In this document: positions 35,535 to 44,036 of the stretch, in pieces
Layout: every line of letters starts with the position of its first letter
How positions within the stretch are numbered: position 1 is the first letter of the stretch
Assembly (NCBI RefSeq): GCF_020329485.1
Contig: NZ_JAGKJI010000042.1
Coordinates: 1-58,073, forward strand
Source of the DNA: Bradyrhizobium cenepequi
GTDB lineage: Bacteria; Pseudomonadota; Alphaproteobacteria; Rhizobiales; Xanthobacteraceae
Direction: 5' to 3'
Length of the DNA: 58,073 nucleotides
Program-made: the position numbers and the translations under genes
The notes under the pieces: generated by a model
Told to the model about the DNA's origin: nothing
The model's database searches: none
Seen by the model: the letters and a program-made list of their open reading frames with translations, nothing else

Positions 35535-36105
35535 GCAGCCTCTTTCAGGCCGGACTCGCGTTCTACAATCACGACGGCGATACTTCGCCGGAGTTCTGCG
35601 GCAAGATCATCACCACCCGCACTCTGTAGAACTTCATCGACACACTTGCACATGTGCGCGAGGCCGGCATAAAGGTGTGCAGCGGCGGCATTATTGGGAT
35701 GGGCGCGCGCCTCGAGGACCGGCTCAGCATGTTGGCGCTGCTCGCCAATCTCCGAAGCATCCAGAATGGGTGCCGATCAACCTCTGGAACGAGGTCAAGA
35801 GCGTGCCGGTCAATGACACCGCGGACCGTCCCGATCCGATCGCGCTGGCGCGCCTCGTCGCGACCGGCCGAAATCACGATGCCCAAGAGCGTCGTGCGGT
35901 TGTCCGCCGGGCGACAGTATAGGAGCGATGAACGGCAGGCGCTGTGCCTCGTCGCCAGTGCCGATTCGCTCTTGATCGGCGATGTTGATCACCAAAAACC
36001 CGCGGCGCGACCGCGACGCGAATTTGTTCCACCGGAGCGGCATCGCGTCCGAACCTTGCCTCAACTGGAACAGGCAGCGAGCACGATGCGCAAACTCCCG
36101 TATAG
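35535..36105 (+). pseudogene. bioB: Biotin synthase, C-terminal two thirds broken by stop and frameshifts
   Basis: Across three frames the sequence reads GLAFYNHDGDTSPEFCGKII (family form YYNHNIDTSxEFYGxI), VREAGIKVCSGGIIGMGARL, then PEHPEWVPINLWNEVKSVPV, then MPKSVVRLSAGRQYRSDERQ and CLVASADSLLIGD. A TAG follows TTRTL at about 35628, and two frameshifts come later. The N-terminal radical-SAM CxxxCxxC cluster is absent. panD begins immediately downstream, so both were probably in one biotin/pantothenate operon. Confidence 0.85.
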
Positions 36106-36112
36106 GTGACAA

Positions 36113-36475
36113 ATGCAGATTACGTTGATGAAAGGCAAAATCCATCGCGCCTCGGTGACGGAAGCCGACCTGAACTATGAAGGCTCCATATCCATTGATC
36201 GTGCGCTAATGGACGCGGCGGGATTTTTGGTCAACGAGCGCGTTGAAATTTACAACATCGAAACCGGAGCGCGCTTCGCCACCTATGTGATAGAGGCACC
36301 CAAGCGGTCCGGCACCATCGGCCTGAATGGTGCGGCCGCGCGATTGGCGATGATCGGGGACAACGTGATTATCGTTGCATATGCCTCCTTTGATGAGGTG
36401 GAAGCAAAAACCTTCACACCACGCGTTGTGCTGGTTGACCGAGAAAATCGCATCCTACCGGGTCGAAGGCTATGA
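36113..36475 (+). CDS. panD: Aspartate 1-decarboxylase
   Basis: The protein has 120 residues, the usual proenzyme length. The self-cleavage site is present between Gly24 and Ser25 (NYEGSISID), which forms the pyruvoyl group. Also visible are KIHRASVTEADL, ERVEIYNIETGARF, GTIGLNGAAARLAMIGDNVI and IVAYASFDE. It makes beta-alanine for pantothenate. The frame is intact although bioB upstream and bioF downstream are both ruined. A second housekeeping panD elsewhere cannot be excluded. Confidence 0.9.
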   Translation: MQITLMKGKIHRASVTEADLNYEGSISIDRALMDAAGFLVNERVEIYNIETGARFATYVIEAPKRSGTIGLNGAAARLAMIGDNVIIVAYASFDEVEAKTFTPRVVLVDRENRILPGRRL

Positions 36476-36529
36476 GGCGTTCGCAGATGCTAGGTTGTGC
36501 TGCACGGCATCGGTACTCTGGCGCGATCG

Positions 36530-36963
36530 AGGACTGATTGCGCTCGAAGTAAAGAATGAGCTCGATTCATTCGGCCAAAGTTGCCGATTACGTCGAGGCT
36601 TGCATGCCCTGAAAGAAGATAACGGCTGCGCGGGCCTCAAGCCGCGCGCATTTGTGGATTTTGCATCGAACGACTATCTCGCGCTTCCGACTGCGCCACT
36701 ATGAGAAAGCCTGTCTCTGCCGGCCGGCAACACCGATCGGAGGCGGTGGCTCGCGGCTTCTGCTCGGCAATTGTGAGGAGCATGAAAATCTCGAATCCGA
36801 AGCTACCACGGTCCTCGGGGCAGAGAGAGCGCTTTCCTTTTGGCGGCGGTTAGTCGCAAATTTTGCTTCTGGTTACAACGCTGCGGCGGGGCGATTACTT
36901 GTCCTCGAGTCCTGGTTCGAGTGTCATGAAGGCGCGCGAGCTGGCAGGCCCGACTTCGGATGA
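36530..36963 (+). pseudogene. bioF: 8-amino-7-oxononanoate synthase N-terminal part, frameshifted
   Basis: The first frame gives ALEVKNELDSFGQ and, after a shift, AFVDFASNDYLALPTAPL. The next frame gives PIGGGGSRLLLGNCEEHENL and ESEATTVLGAERALSFW. These are the opening blocks of BioF (family forms DFASNDYLGL and GSGGSRLL-GN--H---E). The PLP lysine region and C-terminus are missing. It follows panD closely, consistent with a bioB-panD-bioF order. Confidence 0.82.
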
Positions 36964-37523
36964 GCGCCCATCGTGACACGAGTCGTGGAGACCATAGATC
37001 ACTGAGTGCGGCTTTGAATCGGTTCGAGCTGCTTCTTGGCCAGGATGGCGACCGAGCTGCCCTCAAGCAATGCGTCGACTAAGTTGCGATGCACTGGCGC
37101 ACACAGGTGTCACAAAGTCTCTCATTTTGCACCTTTATCGCAATTTGCATCTCGTCTGGTGGCAAATGGCGTTTTGGGATCGCGTCAGGCCGCCTCAAAT
37201 GTTGGGAAAGTGCCAGTCAAGCTGCCAGTGGCCCCGCTCATTCCAAAATATTCTCTCAAAGAGCACGACTAGATTAGCGCAAACAGAAACAGGCACAAGG
37301 CTGGCGGAGGAGCCAGACCGAATTTTTGGTACGATTCGAACAGAAGTGAAGCGTCACGAATACAGCGACGGCATCAGAGACGCGATCTGTACGTTACGTA
37401 CAGATCTATTCCTTTACAAGACCCCAGCGCAGAACGATTTGAGGGTGGGGTCGATTTCACCCGCGCTGGTTGAAGTCCCAGTTCTCACCCGCGCTAGCGC
37501 AATAGAGTTGCAGCTGCAATCGC
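36964..37523. other. Gap without a recognisable gene
   Basis: No coding stretch is assignable here. Base composition is lower in G+C than the flanking pim genes. The one striking feature is the palindrome at 37384-37406. Confidence 0.4.
37384..37406. promoter_or_regulatory. Perfect 10+3+10 palindrome, operator-like
   Basis: Arms GATCTGTACG and CGTACAGATC flank the centre TTA. The symmetry and size resemble TetR-family operators, or less closely lux-type boxes. It lies 120 bases before the ATPase fragment and 365 bases before pimC. No regulator gene is adjacent, so its function is open. Confidence 0.45.
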
Positions 37524-37754
37524 ATGAAGATTGAGTCCACACGAGTTGGAAACTTTCGATCGTTCGCCGACGAAACGGTCTATTTGAACGACTATGCTTG
37601 CCTGGTGGGCCCAAATGGGTCTGGCAAGTCTACGGTTCTTTGTGCCCTGAAGACGGAACTCCTCCGCCTTTTCGGCGGCGCCGGCGTGAAATACGCGCGT
37701 GACGATGTACGTCGGCGCCGCGTGAGTGCCGCGTGCCTGTTCGAGATTTTCTGA
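37524..37754 (+). pseudogene. OLD/RecF-like AAA ATPase N-terminal fragment
   Basis: The first 45 residues are a P-loop ATPase start: MKIESTRVGNFRSFADETVY, then CLVGPNGSGKSTVLCAL with a complete Walker A. After that the sequence changes to unrelated residues and stops at 37754. Full proteins of this group exceed 500 residues. A recombination junction therefore lies near 37660, just before pimC. Confidence 0.65.
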
Positions 37755-37770
37755 AAAGGGGGCAGCAAGG

Positions 37771-38973
37771 ATGGATCTGAGTTTTACTGAAGACGAACTC
37801 GCCTTCCGCAATGAGATCAAAACATTCTTCCAGGCCGCGGTTCCCGCCGATACCCGCGAAAAGCTCATCGCCGGAATGCACCCCAGTAAGGACGACGTGG
37901 CGCGCTGGACCCGGATCCTGGCCGAGAAGGGGTGGAGCGTGCCGCACTGGCCGGTCGAATATGGCGGCACGGGTTGGAGCCCGGTCAAGCAGTACATCTT
38001 TACCGAGGAGATGAGCCAGACGCCGGCGCCCGCGCCGCTCGCCTTCGGCGTCAATATGGTGGGACCTGTCATCTACACCTTCGGCAATGACGTCCAAAAG
38101 AAGCGCTTCCTGCCCCGCATCGTTACGCTCGAAGACTGGTGGTGCCAGGGCTTCTCCGAACCCGGCTCCGGCTCCGACCTCGCCTCTCTCAAAACGCGGG
38201 CCGTGCGCGACGGCGACCACTACCTCGTCAACGGACAGAAAACCTGGACGACGCTTGCGCAATGTGCCGACTGGATCTTTTGCCTCGTGCGGACAGATCC
38301 GACTGCGAAGAAGCAGCGCGGGATTTCGTTCCTCCTGATCGACATGAAGTCGCCCGGCATCACCGTGCGTCCGATCCAGATGATCGACGGCGGCCACGAA
38401 GTCAACGAGGTCTTCTTCGACGACGTGCGCGTGCCGGCCGAAAACCTCGTCGGCGAGGAGAACCGTGGTTGGGACTACGCCAAATTCCTCCTCGGCAACG
38501 AACGCTTCCACATCGCCTGCGTCGGGGTTTCCAAGGAGCGCATCCGGCGCATCAAGAACCTCGCCTCGCGGGTCCGTTTCGGCGGCGAACGGTTGAGCGA
38601 CCAAGCCGACTTCCGCGAGAAGGTCACCGCAGTTGAGATCCGGCTGAAGGCGCTTGAGATTACGCAGCTCCGCGTCCTCACCAATGAATCGAAACGGCAG
38701 AAGGACACGCAGGACCCGGCAAGCTCGATTCTGAAGATCAAGGGTGCGGAGATCCAGCAGGCGACGTCGGAGCTTCTGATGGACGTAGTCGGCCCTTATG
38801 CCCTGCCTTATCAGTCCGAGGAGGATTTCGACCGTCGCAACGAGCCGCCGATTGGTCCGGACTGGGCGGCAACGATCGCGCCCGCCTATTTCAACACCCG
38901 CAAAGTATCGATCTATGGCGGCTCCGACGAGATCCAGAAAAACATCATCGCGAAGGCGATCCTTGGCCTCTGA
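37771..38973 (+). CDS. pimC: Acyl-CoA dehydrogenase, pimeloyl-CoA dehydrogenase large-subunit type
   Basis: The protein has 400 residues from ATG 37771 (GGGGGCAGCAAGG upstream). It has MDLSFTEDELAFRNEIKTFF, WPVEYGGTGWSPVKQYIF, the FAD-binding WWCQGFSEPGSGSDLASLKT, NGQKTWTTLAQCADWIFCL and the C-terminal YGGSDEIQKNIIAKAILGL. These match the PimC large subunits of alphaproteobacteria, which oxidise pimeloyl-CoA and other odd-chain dicarboxyl-CoAs together with PimD. pimD follows after 95 bases. The remaining pim genes are not adjacent. Confidence 0.82.
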   Translation: MDLSFTEDELAFRNEIKTFFQAAVPADTREKLIAGMHPSKDDVARWTRILAEKGWSVPHWPVEYGGTGWSPVKQYIFTEEMSQTPAPAPLAFGVNMVGPVIYTFGNDVQKKRFLPRIVTLEDWWCQGFSEPGSGSDLASLKTRAVRDGDHYLVNGQKTWTTLAQCADWIFCLVRTDPTAKKQRGISFLLIDMKSPGITVRPIQMIDGGHEVNEVFFDDVRVPAENLVGEENRGWDYAKFLLGNERFHIACVGVSKERIRRIKNLASRVRFGGERLSDQADFREKVTAVEIRLKALEITQLRVLTNESKRQKDTQDPASSILKIKGAEIQQATSELLMDVVGPYALPYQSEEDFDRRNEPPIGPDWAATIAPAYFNTRKVSIYGGSDEIQKNIIAKAILGL

Positions 38974-39068
38974 CGTTCGGCATCGATTCGGCAAGGCCGG
39001 GCAGGGGCCAATTTGCAAAATGTTTCAGGGTCGCTGGCACCACCCTGATTTTCAGGAGAATTCCCCAC

Positions 39069-40226
39069 ATGGATTTTGATCTCTCCGGGGAGCAGCGGCT
39101 CCTGAAGGACAGCGTCGAGCGGCTGATGCTCGATAGCTATGGCTTTGAGGACCGCCGCAAGTACCAGGCCGAGGCTCGGGGCTTCAGCGAGGCGATGTGG
39201 GCGCGGTATGCCGAGCTCGGGCTTCTGGCGCTGCCGTTTTTTGACGAGCATGGCGGGTTCGGCGGCGGCGCGGTCGAGACGATGATCGTCATGGAGGCCT
39301 TCGGCAGGGCGCTGATCCTAGAACCCTATTTCGCGACGGTGGTGCTTGCCGGCGGCATTCTGCGGCACGGGGCGAGCCGAGCGCAGAAGGCCGAGCTGAT
39401 TCCGGCGGTCGCGGACGGCCATATGAAGCTTGCCTTCGCCTACGCCGAGCCGCAGTCGCGCTACGATCTCTTCGACGTCCAGGCGCAGGCGAAGAAGGAC
39501 GGTGACGGGTGGATGCTCAATGGCACCAAAGGGCTCGTGCTTCACGGCGCGGCGGCCGACAAGGTCATCGTGTCGGCGCGGACTGCGGGGACTTCGCGCG
39601 ACAAGGGCGGAATCGGCCTCTTCCTAGTAGACGGGAATGCACAGGGCGTCCGGCGCCGCGGCTATCCGACTCAGGATGGGCTGCGTGCAGCCGAGATCAC
39701 GCTGGAGAATGTGCACGTCGAGGCAGCCGATGTCATTGGTGATCCGACGGGCGCCTTTCCGGTCATTGCGCGGGTGGCGGACGAGGCGGCTGCGGCAAGT
39801 TGCGCGGAAGCAGTCGGCTGCTTTGCTGAAATGCAGGCGACCACGCTTGATTATCTGAAGACCCGCAAGCAATTCGGCACGACCATCGGCTCCTTCCAGG
39901 TGCTGCAGCACCGGGCCGTCGATATGTTTATCGAACTGGAGCAATCGCGCTCTATGGCCATGTACGCCGCGATGATGGCGGGCGAAAACGACGCGACCGA
40001 GCGCGCGCGAGCCATCTCAGCGGCGAAGGCCCAAATCGGCCAGTCGGCGAAGGCGATCGGCCGGCAGTCGATCCAGCTCCATGGCGGGATCGGCATGACG
40101 ATGGAGTACCGCATCGGCCACTATTTCAAGCGCATCACCATGATCGACACGCTGTTCGGTGATGCCGATCATCACCTGCGCCAGCTCGCCGTTCTCGGCG
40201 GCCTCATCCGCGAGGAGCTTGAGTGA
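39069..40226 (+). CDS. pimD: Acyl-CoA dehydrogenase, pimeloyl-CoA dehydrogenase small-subunit type
   Basis: The protein has 385 residues starting MDFDLSGEQRLLKDSVERLM. It has LGLLALPFFDEHGGFGGGAV, ETMIVMEAFGRALILEPY, TRKQFGTTIGSFQVLQHRAV and the C-terminal QLHGGIGMTMEYRIGHYFKR. The pattern matches PimD, the partner of the gene upstream; the two are expected to act as a heteromer. An SDR start remnant overlaps the stop. In Rhodopseudomonas the pim operon carries further beta-oxidation genes; here those roles could be filled by the IclR-linked operon downstream. Confidence 0.82.
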   Translation: MDFDLSGEQRLLKDSVERLMLDSYGFEDRRKYQAEARGFSEAMWARYAELGLLALPFFDEHGGFGGGAVETMIVMEAFGRALILEPYFATVVLAGGILRHGASRAQKAELIPAVADGHMKLAFAYAEPQSRYDLFDVQAQAKKDGDGWMLNGTKGLVLHGAAADKVIVSARTAGTSRDKGGIGLFLVDGNAQGVRRRGYPTQDGLRAAEITLENVHVEAADVIGDPTGAFPVIARVADEAAAASCAEAVGCFAEMQATTLDYLKTRKQFGTTIGSFQVLQHRAVDMFIELEQSRSMAMYAAMMAGENDATERARAISAAKAQIGQSAKAIGRQSIQLHGGIGMTMEYRIGHYFKRITMIDTLFGDADHHLRQLAVLGGLIREELE

Positions 40227-40340
40227 GGATGTCCTTCTCGCTTGCCAGCAAGCTGGTGATCATTACTGGATCGAGCCGCAGCATCGGTCAAACCGCGCCA
40301 GCGATGATGTCCTTCGGAGCGATCCATAGACGCGCGCCTG
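40223..40340 (+). pseudogene. Short-chain dehydrogenase N-terminal remnant
   Basis: The frame starts a few bases before the pimD stop and encodes FSLASKLVIITGSSRSIGQT, the dinucleotide-binding opening of an SDR. Homology ends after about 25 residues. The gene was probably co-translated with pimD before truncation. Confidence 0.6.
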
Positions 40341-40420
40341 CGCTTGACTTTAACAGTCCAGCGGGCCATCGTATCGAATATCGGTCTATTATTCCGAAAA
40401 TCGGAACGAAAGTCAAGGGG
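40341..40420. promoter_or_regulatory. IclR-type promoter/operator region, copy A
   Basis: About 80 bases match 50977-51055 closely. The core is the palindrome TTCCGAAAATCGGAA at 40392-40406. A minus-strand promoter can be drawn as TTGACT (complement of 40411-40416), 17 bases, then AATAAT, with the palindrome in the spacer. It lies 180 bases before the acyl-CoA dehydrogenase gene 40601. As copy B is the promoter of the IclR gene itself, both sites are likely bound by that regulator. Confidence 0.6.
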
Positions 40421-40600
40421 CGTTTAGCACGCCGGTGAAGGGGAAATGTCAATGGCAATGAGGGGACAGGATCTTCGAATACCCCCGTGTGTCTGGGTCA
40501 TAAGACAGGGCCGATCACGGCGGCCAGGCGCACATCCGAGTTCGCCGGCAGCGAGCATGTGCGCAATCCTTACCTCGGGACTGGCTGTTCGGGGCTGGCG

Positions 40601-41758
40601 ATGAACTTCGAACGCATCCCCGAGCACGAAACGCTGCGCGACAGCATTCGCGAATTCTTTGATCGTGAGCTTCAGGAACCGAAGATCCGCGAGATGGATC
40701 GCACACGACGCATCCCGCGCGAGCTCTGGAAGCGTCTCGCCCAGCTTGGTTGGCCGGGCTTGTCGGTGCCAACGGAATACGGAGGCAGCGGCGCGGACGT
40801 GATGACGGGCGCGGTTCTCTGCGAGGAGATTGCCCGGCGCTTCCCGTCCCTCGCCACTGACTGGTTGCTCATTTCGATGACGGCGCGGGTGCTGCGTGAA
40901 TCGGGCACCGAGAAGCAGCAATCGGAGCTCCTGCCCAAGCTGGCTGCCGGCGAATTCCTGATGAGCTTCGGCATGACCGAACCAGGCGGAGGAACGGATG
41001 TTCTCGGCCTGAAAACACGCGCCACGCTGGTGGGGGGCGAGTGGGTAGTGCGCGGGCAGAAGCTCTACACATCTCTTGCGGACGATGCCGATGCGATTTT
41101 GGTCCTGTGCCGTACCGATCCGGCCGAGGCTGCGAAGCGCTCACGCGGATTATCCCTGGTGCTGACGCCGCGACATCAGAACGGTGTGCAGGTGCGCCGC
41201 CTTGAGCTCATGGGCCAGCGCGCCGCCTGTACCTGCGAAGTGTTCTTCGACGATGCCCGTGCACCGGCCGATGCGGTGGTCGGAGAGCTGGGACGTGGAT
41301 GGCATACGCTCCTGCGCTCGTTGGATGAGGAACGGATTCTGTGCGCGGCGATGTACGTCGGCATCACCGCCGCAGCGCTGGACCTAGCCCTGCAGTACGC
41401 GAAGGACCGCACCGCTTTCGGCCGACCGATCGGCGCCTACCAGGCGGTGCAGCATCCACTGGCTGACACGGCCGCCGAACTCGAGCAGATCCGCTTGCTC
41501 ACTGCGAAGGCCGCCTGGTTGCAAAGCAATGGGCATGAATGCGCGGTGGAGGCCGCGATGGCCAAGCTCGCGGCCAGCGAGGTTGCAGTCCGCGCGACCG
41601 ACCGTTGCATGCGAGTACTAGGCGGCTTCGGAATGGTGGAGGAGTCGCCACTGGAACGCCTATTCCGCGACGCGCGCCTGGGCCCCTTCAGCCCCATCTC
41701 CAACGAGATGGTGCGCAACTTCATCGGGGAACGCCTGGGACTTCCCCGGAGCTACTGA
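40601..41758 (+). CDS. Acyl-CoA dehydrogenase
   Basis: The protein has 385 residues from ATG 40601; the frame is open from 40487 without homology. Family features are LGWPGLSVPTEYGGSGADVM, SFGMTEPGGGTDVLGLKTRA, GQKLYTSLADDADAILVLCR, YAKDRTAFGRPIGAYQAVQH and the C-terminal RVLGGFGMVEESPLERLFRD. It should introduce the alpha-beta double bond in the acyl-CoA made by the ligase at 47724. It is the first gene of a run of six co-directional genes behind promoter copy A. The acyl substrate is not evident. Confidence 0.83.
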   Translation: MNFERIPEHETLRDSIREFFDRELQEPKIREMDRTRRIPRELWKRLAQLGWPGLSVPTEYGGSGADVMTGAVLCEEIARRFPSLATDWLLISMTARVLRESGTEKQQSELLPKLAAGEFLMSFGMTEPGGGTDVLGLKTRATLVGGEWVVRGQKLYTSLADDADAILVLCRTDPAEAAKRSRGLSLVLTPRHQNGVQVRRLELMGQRAACTCEVFFDDARAPADAVVGELGRGWHTLLRSLDEERILCAAMYVGITAAALDLALQYAKDRTAFGRPIGAYQAVQHPLADTAAELEQIRLLTAKAAWLQSNGHECAVEAAMAKLAASEVAVRATDRCMRVLGGFGMVEESPLERLFRDARLGPFSPISNEMVRNFIGERLGLPRSY

Positions 41759-41799
41759 GCTGGGGCTCCGACAACAACAGAGATGAGCCGGACGATTCC

Positions 41800-42930
41800 A
41801 TGGCGATTACCCCCATACACCTCGACCGCTTCGATTGGTACGACTACAGGCGCTACTCCTTTTCTCTTGGGCTGAAGACGTCCGCGGGCACTTATCTGTC
41901 CGGTCATACGGCTTCCGAGTACGAGCCCGCAACGAGCCGCATCGTTGTGCGAGGCGGAATGACCGAGCAGGTACGCACAATCTATGCCAAGGTGGCGGCC
42001 ATCCTGGAAGGCGGCGGTCTCGGGTACGGCGATGTGACCAGAATCGTCGAGTACGTGCACCCCGAGGGCATTCAGCGTTATGCGGAAGCGGCGGCTGTGC
42101 GGCGGGAGTTGTTCGGCAAACATCAGCCCGTGGTCAATACCGTCCCGGTAAAGAGCCTGCTCAGGCCAGACGCCTTCATTGAGATCGAGGTGACCGCAGC
42201 GGCCGCGCGTGGCGTTGCGCCTAGCACGGTCTTCTTGCCGTCGATTGAGCCCGTGGACGACCAGGGGAATGTCGTGGGTGTCGGCGACTTGGTGGCCCAG
42301 ACCCATGCGGTGTACGACCGCGCCGCGCGGATGCTTTCCGCGTTGGGCCTGGGCCTCGATCGCGTGGTGAAGACCGCCACGTACATCACGCCGCGTGCGC
42401 TACCTGCCTACGAGAACACCGCGCGTGTGCGGCGCGAGCGGCTCGGCCCCGTGTATCCTGCCGCCGTTGATATCGTGATGCCGCGGCTCCTGCATCCGCA
42501 GGCGATCGTCCAGTGTGATCTCATCGCCTCGCGCGAAGCGCCGGTGGCGGTGAACCCCGGCTGGACGCGCTACGACGAGTTGGCTTGCAGCCCCGCTGTG
42601 CGAGCCGGAAAGCTGCTTTACATGTCGGGGCAAGGCGCTCTCGACCCGAAGAGCGGACGCGTCTTGCACAAGGGAGACGTCGTCGCGCAAGCCGAATGCA
42701 TCTATGGCAACGTGCTCCAGCTGGTGCGGGCCGCTGGGGGCGCGTCACGTCATCTGGTCAAGACAATCGAATACGTGACCCCGGCTTCTCTCGATCGCTA
42801 TCGCGAGGTCACTGGCGTGCGCTCGAAGATGCTGCAGGAACCGCGTCCCGCCTCCACCGGCCTCATCAGCGACGCGCTGCTGCGCCCCGGGATGCGGATG
42901 GATGTCGATGCCCTTGCCGTCCTGGATTGA
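41800..42930 (+). CDS. Triple Rid-domain (YjgF/YER057c/UK114) protein
   Basis: The protein has 376 residues and reads as three Rid-like modules of about 120 residues. The first covers about 15-135 (GTYLSGHTASEYEPATS, ending DAFIEIEVTAA), the second about 140-250 (LVAQTHAVYDRAARML, ending QAIVQCDLIAS) and the third about 265-376 (KLLYMSGQGALDPKSGRVLH, ending MRMDVDALAVLD). Normal RidA is one such domain of about 130 residues forming trimers. The arginine needed for imine hydrolysis (in a PARSTV-type motif) is missing in all three, where VVNTVP, AVDIVM and ASTGLI occur. It lies 41 bases after the acyl-CoA dehydrogenase. The role is unknown. Confidence 0.75.
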   Translation: MAITPIHLDRFDWYDYRRYSFSLGLKTSAGTYLSGHTASEYEPATSRIVVRGGMTEQVRTIYAKVAAILEGGGLGYGDVTRIVEYVHPEGIQRYAEAAAVRRELFGKHQPVVNTVPVKSLLRPDAFIEIEVTAAAARGVAPSTVFLPSIEPVDDQGNVVGVGDLVAQTHAVYDRAARMLSALGLGLDRVVKTATYITPRALPAYENTARVRRERLGPVYPAAVDIVMPRLLHPQAIVQCDLIASREAPVAVNPGWTRYDELACSPAVRAGKLLYMSGQGALDPKSGRVLHKGDVVAQAECIYGNVLQLVRAAGGASRHLVKTIEYVTPASLDRYREVTGVRSKMLQEPRPASTGLISDALLRPGMRMDVDALAVLD

Positions 42931-42933
42931 CCC

Positions 42934-43431
42934 ATGACGCTGCTGACTGACGAACTCAAGGCTTGGATCGGCCGCGAAGTCCACTATCCGGCGCACGAGG
43001 AGCTCGGTCGTGCCTCGATCAGGTACTTCGCACTCGCCATGGGCGACGAGAATCCGCTCTATCTCGATGAAGGTTACGCGCGGGAGGCTGGCTATCCGTC
43101 GGTGATCGCGCCGCCGACACTGGTCTGCGAAACCTGCCAGTACGCCCATCGCAGGCCGGAGGCGAACGGCTACATCGGACACGAATGGCACCTGCCCATA
43201 ACCGACTGCCGCATGATCCGCACCGGCAATGACTATGAATTCATGCGGACCGTCCTGCCGGAAGACCGCATCTCCGTCACCTGGACGCTGGGAGACATCG
43301 TTGAGCGCGGTTCTTCGCGTGGCGGTACGCAGCTGTTCGTCAGTTCGGTCGCCCGCTACAAGGATGCCGCTGGCGAGGTGGTTGCCATCAACCGCGAGAC
43401 GGTCGTCTATCAGCCATTGGAGATGGCATGA
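42934..43431 (+). CDS. FAS1-type/MaoC N-terminal dehydratase-like subunit
   Basis: The protein has 165 residues: ELKAWIGREVHYPAHEELGR, YFALAMGDENPLYLDEGYAR, GYPSVIAPPTLVCET and ITDCRMIRTGNDYEFMRTVL. This is the hot-dog fold of the non-catalytic N-half of MaoC-type enoyl-CoA hydratases. The stop overlaps the next ATG (ATGA), so the two subunits should be made in equal amounts. Two-subunit hydratases of this kind hydrate bulky enoyl-CoAs, for example in steroid side-chain degradation. Confidence 0.82.
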   Translation: MTLLTDELKAWIGREVHYPAHEELGRASIRYFALAMGDENPLYLDEGYAREAGYPSVIAPPTLVCETCQYAHRRPEANGYIGHEWHLPITDCRMIRTGNDYEFMRTVLPEDRISVTWTLGDIVERGSSRGGTQLFVSSVARYKDAAGEVVAINRETVVYQPLEMA

Positions 43432-43847
43432 TCAAGCCGACCAAGAGCGTGGCTATGGTCCAGCCGGGCGAGCCGCTGCCGATGCTGGAGAGGACCTTCA
43501 CGACCGTCGATCTCATGGCGTACGGCGCCGCCACCTGGGATTGGCACCGCGTGCATTACGACGTCGATTTCGCCTGGGCTATGAAACTGCCGAACGTCAT
43601 CATCGACGGGCAGGCATTCGGCGCGCTGTTCGCGCGCGCGGTACTGGATTGGGCCGGGCCGCAGGCTTTCATAGAGCGGCTGTCATTCAAAATGAAGTCG
43701 ATGGCCTTCGCCGGGCAGACGCTGCGCGTGGAAAGTGAGGTGACGCAAATCCGAGACCGCACCGTCGTTCTGGCGCAGCGCCTGACAAGCGGCAGTCGTC
43801 TCGTGTCCGAAGCGGGGACGGAGGTGCGGCTACCCGCGCCGGCCTGA
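43428..43847 (+). CDS. MaoC-like dehydratase, catalytic subunit
   Basis: The protein has 139 residues. Hydratase motifs include FTTVDLMAYGAATWDWHRVH with the Asp-His pair of the hydratase-2 site, YDVDFAWAMKLPNVIIDGQA, and SFKMKSMAFAGQTLRVESEV. It overlaps the partner subunit by four bases. It probably hydrates the enoyl-CoA formed by the acyl-CoA dehydrogenase of this operon. A gap of 190 bases without a gene follows. Confidence 0.82.
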   Translation: MIKPTKSVAMVQPGEPLPMLERTFTTVDLMAYGAATWDWHRVHYDVDFAWAMKLPNVIIDGQAFGALFARAVLDWAGPQAFIERLSFKMKSMAFAGQTLRVESEVTQIRDRTVVLAQRLTSGSRLVSEAGTEVRLPAPA

Positions 43848-44036
43848 CCGGCTTAGCGTCGGTCAGGGCAGCGAAGCGAACGTGGATGTATTGTGCGACC
43901 CGCCGTTTCCAGGCCCGTATTTTTTCCCGAACGAACTGCCAGCAATCGTTGCTGCAGCGATCCTGAGCTCAGCATGCAGGTGGCTGACGTATCGTCGTGA
44001 TGACCTAAAACATGATCAAACGGAATAATCCAGAAA

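Noticed and set aside
37630..39018. A 462-codon minus-strand open frame
   Set aside because: It is antisense to pimC, has no family motif and arises from the codon bias of GC-rich DNA.
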